From Platerodrilus igneus (taxonomy: Eukaryota > Arthropoda > Insecta > Coleoptera > Lycidae), in the NCBI GenBank assembly GCA_036346225.1, contig JARFIW010001480.1, positions 11,067,001-11,131,000 on the forward strand: 64,000 nucleotides of DNA. The letters are read 5' to 3'. The position numbers and the translations under genes are program-made. Under the pieces are notes generated by a model that was given only the letters and a program-made list of their open reading frames with translations, was not told the origin of the DNA and made no database searches. Of the stretch, positions 43,022 to 55,229 are shown piece after piece (the stretch's first letter is position 1; the number at the start of each line of letters is the position of its first letter).

Positions 43022-46000
43022 ACTCTAGTTGAATATATGTATATTGCTTGCAAGTAATACAAATAATAAAAATGTCGAAGGCTGTAACAAATAAAAATTT
43101 TAACGTAGTAGCTTTCGAAGTCGCTTCTATTTGTTACAGTTTTGTGGCATCTGATTTCATTGGTTTGCATTATAATATTAGAAGGAACAATTTCGTAGTA
43201 GAAATAAACGTTAATACCATTTAATCCGCTTTAAATTTATCTTAAGAATATATTCATTCGTATCAAATACGTTATAAATAAGTCACTTGTGTTGCCTATT
43301 GCGTAGGCGGTCTGTATCCATTTTTAAAAATTATTAAATTAATATAGCGATTATGGAAATTGTCACGAGGTGACGTTTCAGACAGCTCACCTGTTCCATA
43401 TACTGATAGGAGCGAGGATAACTCGGCCATTTTCTTGAGTGCAACGATAACAGTGCGAGTGAAAGAAAATGTTGGCGCATTTATGTGCCAGTAGGTGCCT
43501 AAAAATCGGTATTTAGGTCGGCGTAAGGTTGACGGTCGTTTTAAAAGGGGCCGGGATGTAAAAGATTCCCCTGGCTTTGGTAAAGCGGTCTAAATGTTAA
43601 ATGAACGTAATTACGTGGTTATCTAACCCTGATATATCTATTAGCACGTATTTTTTTTTTAATATAAAGAAATTTTTGTAACAGGAAGTATTTGAGATCG
43701 CTCACATGGTGCCTATTTAATTAAAGAGTATGACACCATGATGTCAGTCGTTTACTTCGAAACTCAAATAAACGAGATTTTGTTGCCAGGATGAAGTCCG
43801 GTGCTTTTGATTTGGAAATCTTTTTCTGAAGCTGGAATTTTTATTTGTATAAACATCAGGTATTTAGAACCGTCATAGGTGCGCAAACCGATTCTCGACG
43901 AGTGTTTGAATTTTTTATGTTGGCTACTGATGAAGCTTTATTATCACGTTTATAAACTTTTGAAAATGTTCGTACAATTACTAGAGATATTAAATTTAAA
44001 GATAGTATAAGTTTTGCATTTAGGATTCCATATAAACAATCGTAAAAATTATAATGTTCATGAAAAAGATTGTCTGTCAGATCTTTTTTTATTAACTGTC
44101 GAAATTTAAAATTCTATAAAAGAAAGAGAAAACTTGTTTTTTGTAGCCAATTAAAATATTTTGTGGAACACGTGGAATAAGCATGTGGTCTTATAAAAAG
44201 CTTGTAAAGTCCAAATTTCAACTAAATATGTCTATTTACAGTAAGCTTGATAATTAGTAGATTAACTGTGTTATTCCTATGCCATGTCAACCTGAACAAT
44301 TTTAATTTATATAATCTATAAGCTTTTTGAATACCTTTTTGTAACAAAGCTACGTGTGAGTTTTTATGAAACTTGTTGCGAATCAATCTAACAGATCTGT
44401 CAACTGGGGATATTAAAATTTTGTTTGTGAAATTGTTATCAAGTGTCAAAATTTCATTATCTAAAGAGAAAATTTATGAATCTTTATTACATAGAAAAAT
44501 TTAATTTTGCTCCTGAAAATCAAACTTGTGATTTTGTTTGCATGTATAAAAAAATATAAAAGAAAAGGAAGAAAATAATTACTTTACGTTATATTTTTGG
44601 TTTAAAACACTAAGTCTTTTATTTATGAGTATCTAAATTTAATGATAGTACAATTTAAGAAAATAAATTTTGTATAACAAAACTTGAGGTACACTCAAGC
44701 AGAGTAATGTTAAGAAGTTAAGTAAACGACTTCTTTCTAATATTTATTTTTAGGTATAACACTTTTAGTGTTATAGTTTCAAGGTGATTAATTTATGAGT
44801 ATTCCTGAATTTTTTGTTGTAAGACACAAACTGTGTCTTTTGATTAAAAATTTATTGTGTGACATTTCCTTTCAGGATCATCGCAGCAGCAAGTGAAGTA
44901 GATACATTTGAGAGGTTTCCAGAGATGTTGTTTTGTATAACTTAGATGTTTTTGATAGTCCCTATAGCCTGTGAGTTTCTGCATTTTTTCATAGGATACC
45001 TTTGTATTTTTTTGTTGCCCATATAGATGTAGTGACGCTCAATTCCCCTCTTCCTTTTTCATTCCTGTGTATAGTTGAGTTTATTTTGCATCCACGCCCA
45101 TTCTCACTGCTCACACACGGGGTAATTCCCAGACTAAGCCGTGTATTTCGTGAAGTTTGTGAGTCCATTGTAAGAAACAACAAAATTGTTACACTGGCGC
45201 CCATACGTGTGGCTTTCGTTTGGTAAACTCACACGAAGATTATTACAAGGCGAATGGCAATTTTGAAAAATGTGATGTTATTTTTTGCTTTTTGAGTTTT
45301 GTATAGATTTAAAAGTAACTAAAATCTAATTAAAGCTATTTTATATACAGTGTCGTGTTTCTTTGATATTGAACGTTTATAGTGTTATTATCAAATAAAA
45401 CATAACGTTATATGTCTAATTTAGTAAAAAGTTTATCTATTTTCGGAATAGGATAAAAATCATCTTCAATTATCTTTCTTCAATCTGAATCCGGGAGCTA
45501 TTGAACTCCCCTCGAACTAGTAGCTGTAGGTGTCAAATTTCGTTTCTTGAAACTAAACCGAATTTCAAGTTCTTGACAGCTGTTTCTAATCTTAAGAGCA
45601 AAGACAAATTATACTGGGCATGCGACTACTCATTCAGATTTCGGCCTTATCTACAACTGGATCAAGAACATCATAAAGCGATTCTTAAGAAGCTGCGTAA
45701 ATATGATCGCAATGAAGTGAATATAATGCAAAATTCCATTCAACTTCAACAGTTGACAAACCCACAGCCTTCCACTTCCTCTGGACCGATCACCAATAAC
45801 GTGATTTGAATAAAATTGTTCTAATGTCTATAACAATTGTATTTAACTTGTAACACAGCTGAATCTGGGAATTAATTTCAATAATTGTGGGTATTTAATT
45901 TTGAACTATGGATCTTTAGTCTCATAATAGCTGAATTGTATTGGACAAAATTTTGGATGGAAAAATAATCCAATAACATCGAGCTTAAATATTAACTCTT

Positions 46001-46129
46001 TTGTGAGTTTCTCAAATTGTTACGTTCAGACCAATAACTCGCGCTTCGCGCTACGTGATTTTTAAACTGTAAAACTTGACTCTCCATGTTTGAACGAACC
46101 TATCGGGTAATTAGCCGATACATTTTGTA
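43022..46129. other. Mostly unassigned; one possible small coding fragment
   Basis: 3.1 kb of AT-rich sequence. A 102-codon frame at 45501-45809 (+) reads SYRFRPYLQLDQEHHKAILK-like residues (FRFRPYLQLDQEHHKAILKK) and ends PQPSTSSGPITNNVI. The Pro-Ser-Thr tail resembles tails of retroelement proteins, but no family can be named. GC-richer DNA at 43370-43560 has no coding sense. Confidence 0.35.
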
Positions 46130-46597
46130 GGTCTTGTAGAAAATTACATGTGAAAATTTATATAAGGATATAACAGACTTTCCAGCGCCACTATCGATTT
46201 CCATTTCCATGTGGACGTCGTTGACCTGTAATCGTTCCAACATTGGTGGGACTTTAATAATAGAAACATCCGTACAGAGATTTGCAGAGATCGCGTTGGT
46301 TGAATTTTCTTCTAGCCGCAGGCAGTTACGTTCGAAAATGTTACTTAAAGGTTTACAATTTTGTGTATTAGTAGTAAAATCCGTGCAGTTATGTTTAGAT
46401 TTATTGTAGCTTTTTCACGCTGCTTTTGCATGGCCTTCCCTTTTTACAAAATTCACAGGTATAATTCCTGTATTTATAATTTTTAAAGTCGTGATTATTA
46501 CCACCACCGCAGGCATAAGAATAAAGATTAAATTTGGTAATAAATAGCTTCTTCTTAGTAGTATCACTTTGTCCTTTATGTCAAGTAGAGGCTGTAG

Positions 46598-46603
46598 CAC
46601 TGT
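46598..46603. repeat. SINE target-site duplication, left (CACTGT)
   Basis: CACTGT at 46598-46603 is repeated at 46911-46916 on the other side of the SINE. Removing the SINE joins gag codons reading LHTV and VLQPLLD around this site. Confidence 0.85.
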
Positions 46604-46910
46604 GAGGTGGCTTCGTGGCTCAGTTGATACGCGTGTGACTACTGAGCTCAAAGTCTCGGGTTGGAATCTCGGCACGTCCATTTGAAAAATGTTAGCCAAG
46701 CATTTTTTATAAAAATACGTCCTCGTTCGGATGAATGGTAAAATGTAGGTTCCATGTGCAAGTGTTGTCAGGCACGTTGAAAATCCCTACCTTGCTTGTA
46801 ACAACAAGGGTTCGGCAAAATTCAAAATATTCAGATACTTCTGGCCAATTTGGGCGGAGCATTGAAAAAAATCAAATGTAGTGTAGCTGTGTAAGATATT
46901 TTTGCAATCT
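46604..46910 (+). mobile_element. tRNA-derived SINE, full-length copy (307 bp)
   Basis: Starts GAGGTGGCTTCGTGGCTCAG with Pol III box A (46616-46627) and box B (46659-46669), spaced as in a tRNA. The body includes TTAGCCAAGCATTTTTTATA, CGTTCGGATGAATGGTAAAA and TTCGGCAAAATTCAAAATAT. The tail is AAATCAAATGTAGTGTAGC...AATCT without a clean polyA. Flanked by CACTGT. Same family as 7612-7872. Confidence 0.93.
46616..46669 (+). promoter_or_regulatory. SINE internal Pol III promoter, boxes A and B
   Basis: Box A TGGCTCAGTTGA (46616-46627) fits TRGCNNAGNNGG except the last base. Box B GGTTGGAATCT (46659-46669) differs from GGTTCGANTCC at two or three positions, so activity is probably reduced. Confidence 0.8.
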
Positions 46911-46916
46911 CACTGT
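46911..46916. repeat. SINE target-site duplication, right (CACTGT)
   Basis: Partner of 46598-46603. Confidence 0.85.
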
Positions 46917-47150
46917 ATGCAGAGCGTTAAAATTATTTGTAACGAATGTAGTAGAATACAATTTTGCTGCTTCTAATTTTGTAGCAAGATTTACTACTTC
47001 TTTCAGTGTCAAATTTTTACCTTGACTAGATAATTTATCCAATACAGAACCATTGCGTAAACCAACAATAAATTTATAGGGTAGATTTTCATCGACTTGT
47101 TGTACAAATTTACAATCAGTTGCTAAATTTCAGACGTTTACACTAAAATT

Positions 47151-48089
47151 TGCAACCAATAACCATCTCGGTTTCTACTTATTTAAAAATACGGATTTAC
47201 TGAACTTTTACTGCTTCAAGTTTGTAATAGCTCAGTTAGGCACCAACTTTGGTAGTCCTTTTTTTAAATTTACGAATCCGCATTTGATATATCATACTTT
47301 GTTTTTTATCTAGACATGTGTTTGATAGTTAAGAATTTTCTGAACGTCGATATTTTAAATAAATTGAAAATCGTTCTTGGTTCTGTTGTCAGTATATCTT
47401 CGAGTGCTGGTTTTGTATTGAAGCTTCTACTAGTACGTTAAGGTTTTCTTTATAAAATGTATTTTGCGTTTGTCATACATGAAATGCGTAATTTAAATTA
47501 TAAATGGCGATTGTTGTTTCTTCACAGCGTAACTATTTATTAACCGTTAGAAAGAAATTTTTTTATGCTGTTGTCAAGTGAACGCACAATTTGCGTTACC
47601 ATACCATTAATAAAGTGGGCATGCGGTTCGTTATTAATCTTTTTTATGTAATGCTTAACAAAGTTATAGAATACACTATTACAAAATCAAGATACAGTTG
47701 TCACCCAATTTTAAAAATATGTTTGAGGTTTTAATATTAATACTACGTATTTCCTTTTGTTGTAACTTTCGTTACTTTTTGAAAAGTTACCAAATCTCTT
47801 CACAGCCTGCGTGAGGAAATATTATGGTCAACAGCTATCGCTTGCTTGTTCCTGTGCGATACGCAGGCGGCTTGAATTCTAGGAATGTTAAGAGTTTGAT
47901 GAGTATACTATTGTTGCTTTAATGCCGTAAGTTTTTAGTACTTATAGGTGTTAGTTTAGTGATTGTATCTAAATGTACTATTGTAAAATAATCTTCTTAT
48001 TCTTGGACTTTGGTCGTTAATTTTCATGTACATTATTTCAATGTAGAATATTCTACCTTGGGTTTTCAGATTCATTTGTTTTTGGTTCT
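47151..48089. other. No gene recognised
   Basis: AT-rich spacer between the Gypsy gag and the protease/LINE block. It may contain the decayed gag N-terminus and 3' tail of the neighbouring LINE, but nothing can be aligned by eye. Confidence 0.45.
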
Positions 48090-49125
48090 TCATAATCGTT
48101 TGACATGAGAAATTGCAGGTTTTTGATTAGGCGATCTCTCAATTTTGGTGATTATGCCGATTGTGGTAAGCTGTCCGGATCTGGGCATATTTATTTGTTT
48201 ACGATAAAAGAGTATGTAAGGTGTTGCAGGTAGTCTTTCGTCGTTTAGGTCTTCGAGGGAACCTTGTGTGATAACGATATCGTTGAATTTGTACCACTTA
48301 TCACCTTCGCGTACATATGTGTAGTAATGTCCGGGATCTAAATTTTGTCCGACGTGTATCACTGTGGCATGTAATTTGCAGTTTAGGTTGGTGAGTTTTA
48401 TAAATGGTTCTGATTATATGTGTTTGAGTAGTTTAGTTCTTTTGTGTGAGGTTGTATCATATTTGAAGTTTTTGAGTGTTAATATTAGTCTGTTAGGTGG
48501 TTTCGTAACTTTAGTAACTCTTTCTGCATTTGTTAGAGCTTGGCAAGTAATACAATCGTATTTATTTCAGCATTTAGATTTTCTGTTGAAAATAGTAGTC
48601 CAGTAATTTTTGTATGGACTGATTACTTGTATTATTTGGGAAAGGTAGTTGTAATTCATGCAGGTTATCTGTTTTTGCGTTCTGGGTGTTGCAGTTGTTG
48701 CATTTAGTTATTGTTACGCATTTGCCGAGGAAGGACCGTTGAACGATTGTCGATGTTGTTGTTAGAGGCCATGTAATGGTGTCATCAGTAACGTTAAAAT
48801 CATTGCATGGTCGTTCTTGTTTGTTTGGGGTATCTATAAAGAAACCTAGGAATTCTGAACTGTCGTTTTCTTCCTCTTGATGAAACCCAGGTGGATTGAT
48901 TTACATGGTTTAAAATTTCGTGTGGTGAGAGCGATGATCTTGAAGAGTATTGTAGTAGTGTAAATAAATTTTTCAATTGTGATAGTAATGATAATGTTTC
49001 ATTTGTACTTAATAGAATATCGTTGCAGAAAAGTTTTGTCTTGAATAGTGCTTGAAGGATGCAGTTCATGTAGCAGGTGTTTCCTAAATTGATTAGTCCA
49101 AGTTTTCTATTATTGTTCTGTAAAT
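48090..49125 (-). pseudogene. Ubiquitin-specific protease domain linked to a LINE
   Basis: Peptidase C19 (USP) removes ubiquitin from proteins. Read on the minus strand: Cys box KLGLINLGNTCYMNCILQAL (49115-49050), with the catalytic Cys in GNTCYMN; NLFTLLQYSSRSSLSPHEIL; an ESSEFLGFFID-like block (about 48850); the zinc-finger half CNNCNTQNAKTDNLHELQLP (about 48690-48630); a LILTL.RFKYDL-like strand (about 48500-48440); then the His box region, open at 48362-48090: QNLDPGHYYTYVREGDKWYK with the catalytic His in GHYYTY, and FNDIVITQG...TPYILFYRK. About 345 residues, compact for a USP, closest in style to USP35/38-type domains. Three or more frameshifts and stops (48900, 48600-48400) break it. 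It follows the RT frame by ~460 bp on the same strand. Confidence 0.88.
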
Positions 49126-49589
49126 GGTTGACCGTAGGTAAGATTTTAACCTTTGTTATTGAGTGCAGTTCATTGCTATTAAAAGGATCTTCTGTTTTAA
49201 ATTCTTCTATAATATGTGGTGGTTCATCATCAACATTGTATATATCGTCTGTGTATTCTTGTTTTGAATGTTTAAAGGGAAGTGGCTTCTTTCTTGGCGT
49301 GTTCGCATTTTGATTTTATGTAAGTTATTGAATTTAATTGGTGTGTTTTTAAAATTTTTGAGTTTTATTGTAATCGATGACCTCTGTGGGACTGTGTATG
49401 GATTAATTGAAATGTGATTTTGGTCTTGGTTGACTTTTTCTTGGTTGATGGGGTTAGATTTATATATGAGATTTTGGATCATCCTTGATGCATATATTTT
49501 TTGGGAACATTCTGCTTTGTGGAGTTCGAAGATGGGGTATCGCTGTGTTGTTATTTTCTATCGAAGTGAGAGTTTTCATATGGTGTCAT

Positions 49590-52440
49590 ATAAAATTCAT
49601 ATAGTGTTGTAGTCGAAGGGATTGTATCTAAGATAGACGCTGCGTTTCCTCTTTGGAGTGCGATACTGATTTGTTGGTTGAGGAAAGAAGTTGCCCTTGT
49701 ATCGTTGAGTTTTTCGTGAAATTTTAGATCCGATTTCTTCGATGAATTTTAAGCTTATTTTACCAAATACGTCCGAAGTTTCGTTAGCGACCAGTACAAT
49801 AATGTAATTATTTTTTAGGTTTTTATATTTGGATTTTTTAAAAATTTCTCCGTATGAAGCTGCGGGACCGGCAAGGTTTGAGAATGATTTAACGTGTGAT
49901 TGAGCCCAAGTATCCATACATGTGAAATCCCATATAATTGGTCTGCCGAATGAATTAGTGACATTGGTCATTGATTGAAGAGTGGCGTGAAAAACGTACA
50001 GAACTAAATTTACAACTAAGGCCATGTTACCGACTATTGAACCGCAGCGGCAATTATGAGGTGAGCAGATTTCGGAATCTAGACGAAGACTGATGGCTAT
50101 ACGAAAACTTTGATCATCTAAAAGTATCCCTAGTGGTGCTGCGGCTAAGGCGTGAAGCCATGCGCCCGATTCTTCTTAAAAGATGATTTTAATCTAGCTT
50201 TATCTGAGAGGGAGTGTGTTTCTTTTAGGAGGATGTCTTTTTCAATATTTAGGAGAGGGTTATCCCAACATTTTTGTAGAGATTTTTGTTTATCGGTTAG
50301 AGATAATTTTCATTTTTGATGCCAAATTTGTTCTCCTTCCGTGATTAGTGGATTTTGGTTGTTAAAATGGGATGGAAGTATTAAGTATATGAAATTGAAT
50401 ATATGTAGCTAGGGAGGGCAAATGAGGAAATTGATCGGATCCCTAATCCGCCGTAAGATATCGGTAACGTGGATTGGTTCCAAGCTATTTTGTTTAATTT
50501 AACATTTGTTAAGTTTTCTAACGAGAGGCGGATTTCATTGTCGAAGTTTGACAATATTTTATTATGTAGCCAGGCTTGGCTGCATCGGGAAAGAAATCTT
50601 AGTCTTGGGATCGATGCGCAATTCTTTAATAGATAAAAAGCGATGTGTGATGGGAGCCAAGCCAGGCGAGTTGTTATTTTGTTGAAGTATTCTAATTTTT
50701 CGTTGAAAGCTAGTGTAAACAATTCGTCTGATAATGGGGCACCTAAAAGAAAAAGGTTTGATTTATTGATAATTTTTATGTTTGATGCAGTAAGATTGAA
50801 TTTTTTTATTGTTTCTTTGTTTGAATAGTCGAGAAAGTATAGTTCGCATTTATTAAAGTTTAGTTAAAGGCCTATCTCTTTTGGAATTTTGGTTGTAGTC
50901 AATAGTGCTTAGAGTACGGAATCAAAATCGCCGCCTAAGGAACCGTCATCTAGATACCATGCATTGAATTCTGTCCGTATATTTTTTATTAAGTGATTTA
51001 TGGAAAAACAGAATAGCACTATGGCTAGAGAGTCTCCTTGTTTGAACCCTTCTTTCGGAGTAAATTATGTGTTGGTCAAAAAGGAGATAAGAAGGAAGGT
51101 AAACGGTAACATTGATTGATGAAGAAGTAAAATTCTGGCATAATATCGTGGACAGTTGTAAGTAGCGGATCACGGTGAATACTGTTAAAAGTATTTTTAA
51201 AGTCTAGTTTTAAGAAAACCTTATTTTCGGGATTTGAGTTGTCTGTGATGTAGCATCTAGCAGCGTGTGCTATGGCTTTGCAACCACATTTTGATCCGAA
51301 TCCGAATTGAAATGGCCGGAGGTAATTTCCTAATCTGTTGTGGATTTTGTTGCAGATTAATTTTGCTGCTGTTCGGCGATAAACGGCACCAATAGCAATT
51401 GGTCGTAAATCGCCACTTTTCTTTTTCTGGTCGTAAAGATGGGTTCCGAATAAGATAAGCCGAATGTGGTTATTTACTTCTTTGTTTAAGATGAAATTAA
51501 AAAATTTATGTAGGGATGATAATAGAGTTTTACCCGGTGGTCCTGCATTGTAGCTTGTTAGATCTTGTAGGTGGGATGGTCTTAAGCCGTCTATGCCTCC
51601 CGCGGAGCTTGTCCTGGAACTGGAGATAGCGTTGCAAATATCTTCCTTTGTACTGTAAAGAGGAGTAGAATCTGTTGTAGAAATTGTTAATTGATTACGG
51701 GTCTCATCACGTGGGTGTTTCTATATTAATTCATTTAATGTGCCGTCGTTTTGTTCGGCAAATGAGTCGTCGGAGGCTAAGAGTTTATTTGCTGATGTTA
51801 GGTCTCCTTCGGTAACTTTTGATATTACGTTTTTAATTTTATTCGTCCTAGGAGATCTTGAGGCGTTCTTTATTTTTTGTGGTTTGTATTTCCTTACTGT
51901 GTCTAGATTTTTCAAGTTTTCTTTTATAATTGTAGTTACGAATGATTTCTGTTTATTATCATCTAGAGGAAGGCATAGAACTTTGAAGGGGAAAAGTAGT
52001 AGTTTTCCCAGGAGATGAAAGAGTTTGATTCTGTGCACTAGCCTATAAGTTCAGATAGAATTAAAGCACATTTTGCTCTTGTAGCCTTTGGAATCCTTTT
52101 AATTATTTTTGTTTTGCTTTTTAGGTTGGCTAATTTAAGATGGAGAAGATTGATCTCTTTGTCTTCTGTCGTATTTTCTGTTATTGAATTTAATGGTGTT
52201 CTTGAATCATTTTTATGTGATTTGATTTTGTGTAGTTTGATGCCCTTTATTCCCTTGTATATTTTATTGCATATTTCACGTTTACGTAAGAAACCATTGT
52301 GTTCGCGGATCCTTCTAAATTGTTCTATCTTTGTAGTCATAAAGGTAGATTTTGTATCTTTGTTTTTAATGATATTTCAGATCAAAGATTCTGTTCGCTG
52401 TTTGCTTACATTTTCCAAATGTTATAATACATTTTCTGTA
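49590..52440 (-). pseudogene. Non-LTR reverse transcriptase with conserved C-terminal domain
   Basis: Read down the minus strand: N-terminal basic region 52340-52040 (NGFLRKREICNKIYKGIKGI, KATRAKCALILSEL); 52038-51721 with SWEKLLLFPFKVLCLP and SKVTEGDLTSANKLLASDDS; RT from about 51680 (ISSSRTSSAGGIDGLRPSHL), KKKSGDLRPIAIGAVYRRTA (51420-51350), FLKLDFKNTFNSIHRDPLL (~51190; catalytic Asp), the catalytic YLDDGSLGGDFDSVL (50965-50920), and the thumb NKITTRLAWLPSHIAFYLL with SYGGLGIRSI (50722-50381). The C-terminus has SPHNCRCGSIV (~50080-50040) and RPIIWDFTCMDTWAQSH, NYIIVLVANETSDVFGK (50025-49597). No endonuclease is visible upstream. The family occurs in many arthropod and cnidarian genomes; I leave the clade open. 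Numerous stops and frameshifts. Confidence 0.88.
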
Positions 52441-53839
52441 AACTTCATTTCAATTTTATATATGTAAAATCCAGATTTATATTAAAAATTACATTCAAAT
52501 GATGGCACTTCACTAAACTATACTGTTCAAAAGACTGAAGAGATTAATAATAAATTTAAAAATTATTAGATTACAAAATTAATTAAAATTGTAACAAATT
52601 TAATGTTCGTCGTTTGACAGATATGTGTAATAGTACAAACTGATGACGTTTAATATGTATGTATTTTTGTTTTTGTTTTAATTTTAAGTTCGAGCTCGTC
52701 AGCGTCAATCTAGTAAGAAAATAGGTAAGATTCTGGCGATATTTAGACTTATGTTTATGATCTGTGTATAGTTATTTTTAAAGGCATCTAGACTTATTGG
52801 TGTATTTAGAATTTGAAATTGCTTTACGTTTGTCGACAGCTTTTCCACGTATTATTAAGTTCAACAGGCGCAATTTCAATTCATCATGTTGTTATCCTAA
52901 AGTATACGGTAATATTTAAGAGCGTATAATGGTGCAGTTCTTTTGTTTACAAAACACCTTTTAGTTTGTTTGTTGCTTAGATATTATTAATATATAATAT
53001 TAGAACGTGAGGAGTGAAAGAATCTGATGTTCGCCTTTAAACCAGCAGTTTAATAGCGTTTACTATCTAAATTCATAGAAGTTCCTTATTAAAGTTATAT
53101 TGCGCGCGCGCGTGTATGTGTGTGTTTTGTGTTTAATTATCATTTCAGGTACAGCTGTTCTAAAAAGGGCAAATTGAGTCGTGTGTTCTGTTGTTTCGTT
53201 TTTCAGACCCGTCCCTTCATTTCCGACTGTGCTATCGTAGCATTTGCTTTCTTTCTTCCTCTTCCTTTGTTACCGCAATTCTGGCGAAGTTCCGTTACTA
53301 ATTTTGTTCTTTCCCTCATGGACCACTCGTTTTACAGGTAACAAATGCATTACAAATATTCTACCGCGCATTAGGTTCGAAAGAGGGTGTTGGTCTACAG
53401 ACTTTATAACACCAGCCACACATGTGTTACAGGCCACCAGCTTCCATAGTCAAGTTTCAGAGTGTTTCAATTATCCTAAACGACTGTATTGAAGACCTCG
53501 CCATCAGAAAACATTTACGTCACTCTACATACAGTTTTCACTTATCCTTTTTACAATCTTTGGTCTGGTCTAATGTTGCATTAAAATTTCTACTACTAGC
53601 AAACCCCATTCCTTTTTATAGTGAATAATTTTAATACAAGCACTAATTAAAAACGAATTTTACCCCAAGCTGAACTTGAAATTACTAAACCATACCATCT
53701 GCAATCCGATTTATCAGAAAAGATTAGTCTTCGCTCCTTCCTTCGCTCATCTCGTCGTTAACAGCACTCTTACCAATAAAGTTCTCGCTAGTTTTAAATT
53801 AACAAGCTCATGCAAACGTATAACACGTTTAAGTACAAG
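52441..53839. other. No gene recognised
   Basis: AT-rich. A (GC)n/(TG)n microsatellite lies at 53101-53126. Short plus-strand frames (53120-53628) are Phe/Ser-rich and lack motifs. Confidence 0.45.
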
Positions 53840-54060
53840 GAAGTCGCATCGTAAAGTCTCAGGTCGTTCGTTTATCATCATTTCCGGACGTAATCTCATC
53901 TAGTATTAAACGGCGTTAGAAACAAACAAAAACGTTGATTGCTTACTGCATTTTGTAGACGTGCAACACGTTAATGAATCTGTGATTAGCATCCCATTAA
54001 ATTTTGCGCTTGAGAGGGCATCTCAGTTGGTAATGAGATTATACGAGATGCTATGCTCTT
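53840..54060 (+). repeat. Dispersed repeat, copy 1 (partner 62015-62235)
   Basis: TCGTTTATCATCATTTCC, GTGCAACACGTTAATGAATC, CCCATTAAATTTTGCGC and GCATCTCAGTTGGTAATGAG recur in order and same orientation at 62036-62225 with small indels. No coding sense. Probably an interspersed repeat or LTR part. Confidence 0.8.
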
Positions 54061-54938
54061 GTTTCTGTCGCTTGGATGTTTTCCTTTTATAGACGGAATT
54101 TGTGCCTATAGCGAAGCTCTCGCTTGTAATTATTTTTAATGGGGTTGGGTCATTTGCGTTTCAATAGATTTTCGGTATAAATTTCTTTCGATTTTCATCT
54201 GAAAGAAGCTTCTAAGAATTTTCATACTGATTTTTAAAACAACAAAAAACGACATAAAATTGAAGGAAATTACAAAATTACGCGATGTTTAAAATTGATT
54301 AAGAAATCTTTTAAACTGTTAAAAATAGTTCATTGAACATATGAATTTCATTTGCTTGGAGCTCTTAACTTTGTTTGAGCAAAGTCTATTTACTTATATC
54401 GGTGCTTTTGGCTTTAGGCGCATTCGGTATATATCTTTAAAGCTACGCAGCAGTTTGCCTGAGAGCATATAGTGTATGTTTTTGCCCTCACAAGACATAG
54501 AAGTATGGCGCTACTTCAATGGGTTTCTGAAGCAAGATATCGTCTTCAGAGTATTACTGACCTCAGGAATACTGAAACTTCCAGCAAGCTTATTATATCA
54601 GTAAATTTCTTTTATGCTTAGCAAAAATGAGCCACAACGTGACGAATTTCAAACTTTTGTATCGGTTTCCTATAATTGTTGCCTCCATGATCACAAGCAA
54701 GGCACTGAACGAACTTCGAATGTAAATTTGACTATATCAGAGTACACGTGCTGAAAATAGAACAACATCGTAAAATTCCAACTAGACTTGCTTCTATTAA
54801 AATTTGAATAATCTTTGTTCACAATCAAAAATCGACAACGCAATTCATTGGTTAAAGCTCTGATAAACGTTTTTCAACACAGAAAGGATACCGACCAGAA
54901 TTATACAAATATAATTTCGAATTCTGCAGAAATGATTC
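54061..54938. other. No gene recognised
   Basis: Nothing recognised in this stretch. Confidence 0.45.
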
Positions 54939-55072
54939 CAGTACTCGCCATGGTCTGGGACTCCTTTCTCTGCAGTGCTCAACACAGACTGCAGACCTTT
55001 CCAAGCAGTGCTCGCCATAGCCTGCTAAACCCTAACGCAGCGCTCATCATAGTCTGCATCCTGTCCCAAACG
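54939..55072 (+). repeat. Four ~33-bp tandem units
   Basis: Units start at 54939 (CAGTACTCGCCATGGTCTG), 54973 (CAGTGCTCAACACAGACTG), 55006 (CAGTGCTCGCCATAGCCTG) and 55038 (CAGCGCTCATCATAGTCTG). Confidence 0.85.
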
Positions 55073-55229
55073 TTACGCTATCCGCCGCCGTACCTGGAGG
55101 CCGTCATCGTAGTTCATCAATCCATAACTAACAAACACGTATAAACGCTAAACTCCGTTCCATACTTTGCCGACCAGTAGTTATTGTGATTGCATCTGTC
55201 AAGCTCTACCACAGGGACGACATCCCCGT

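Larger units (their letters stand above)
46130..47150 (-). pseudogene. Ty3/Gypsy gag-protease relic, split by a SINE
   Basis: Minus strand, 47150 to 46930: capsid-like LATDCKFVQQVDENLPYKFI, VGLRNGSVLDKLSS, NLTLKEVVNLATKLEAAKL, the usual gag C-terminal capsid pattern (FI.GL....L..L.......TL..A..LA). After the SINE, a zinc knuckle in two frames (CEFCKK then REGHAKAA, 46465-46425) and further down EENSTNAISANLCTDVSIIK, MLERLQVNDVHMEMEIDSGA followed by GKSVIS: the retropepsin active site (DSGA). RT onward is missing; the LTRs were not found. Gag packages the RNA and the protease matures the polyprotein; both are broken here by stops and frameshifts. Confidence 0.85.
48090..52440 (-). mobile_element. 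LINE unit: RT plus downstream deubiquitinase
   Basis: RT and USP frames share orientation, similar decay and a short gap (49126-49589) that still reads as Lys/Asn-rich protein sense (NPINQEKVNQDQNHISINPY; IKLKNFKNTPIKFNNLHKI) with frameshifts. That suggests one long coding unit rather than two chance neighbours. Element ends were not identified. Confidence 0.6.

Noticed and set aside
49077..49313. Plus-strand 78-codon hydrophobic frame.
   Set aside because: Antisense of the USP N-terminus and linker.
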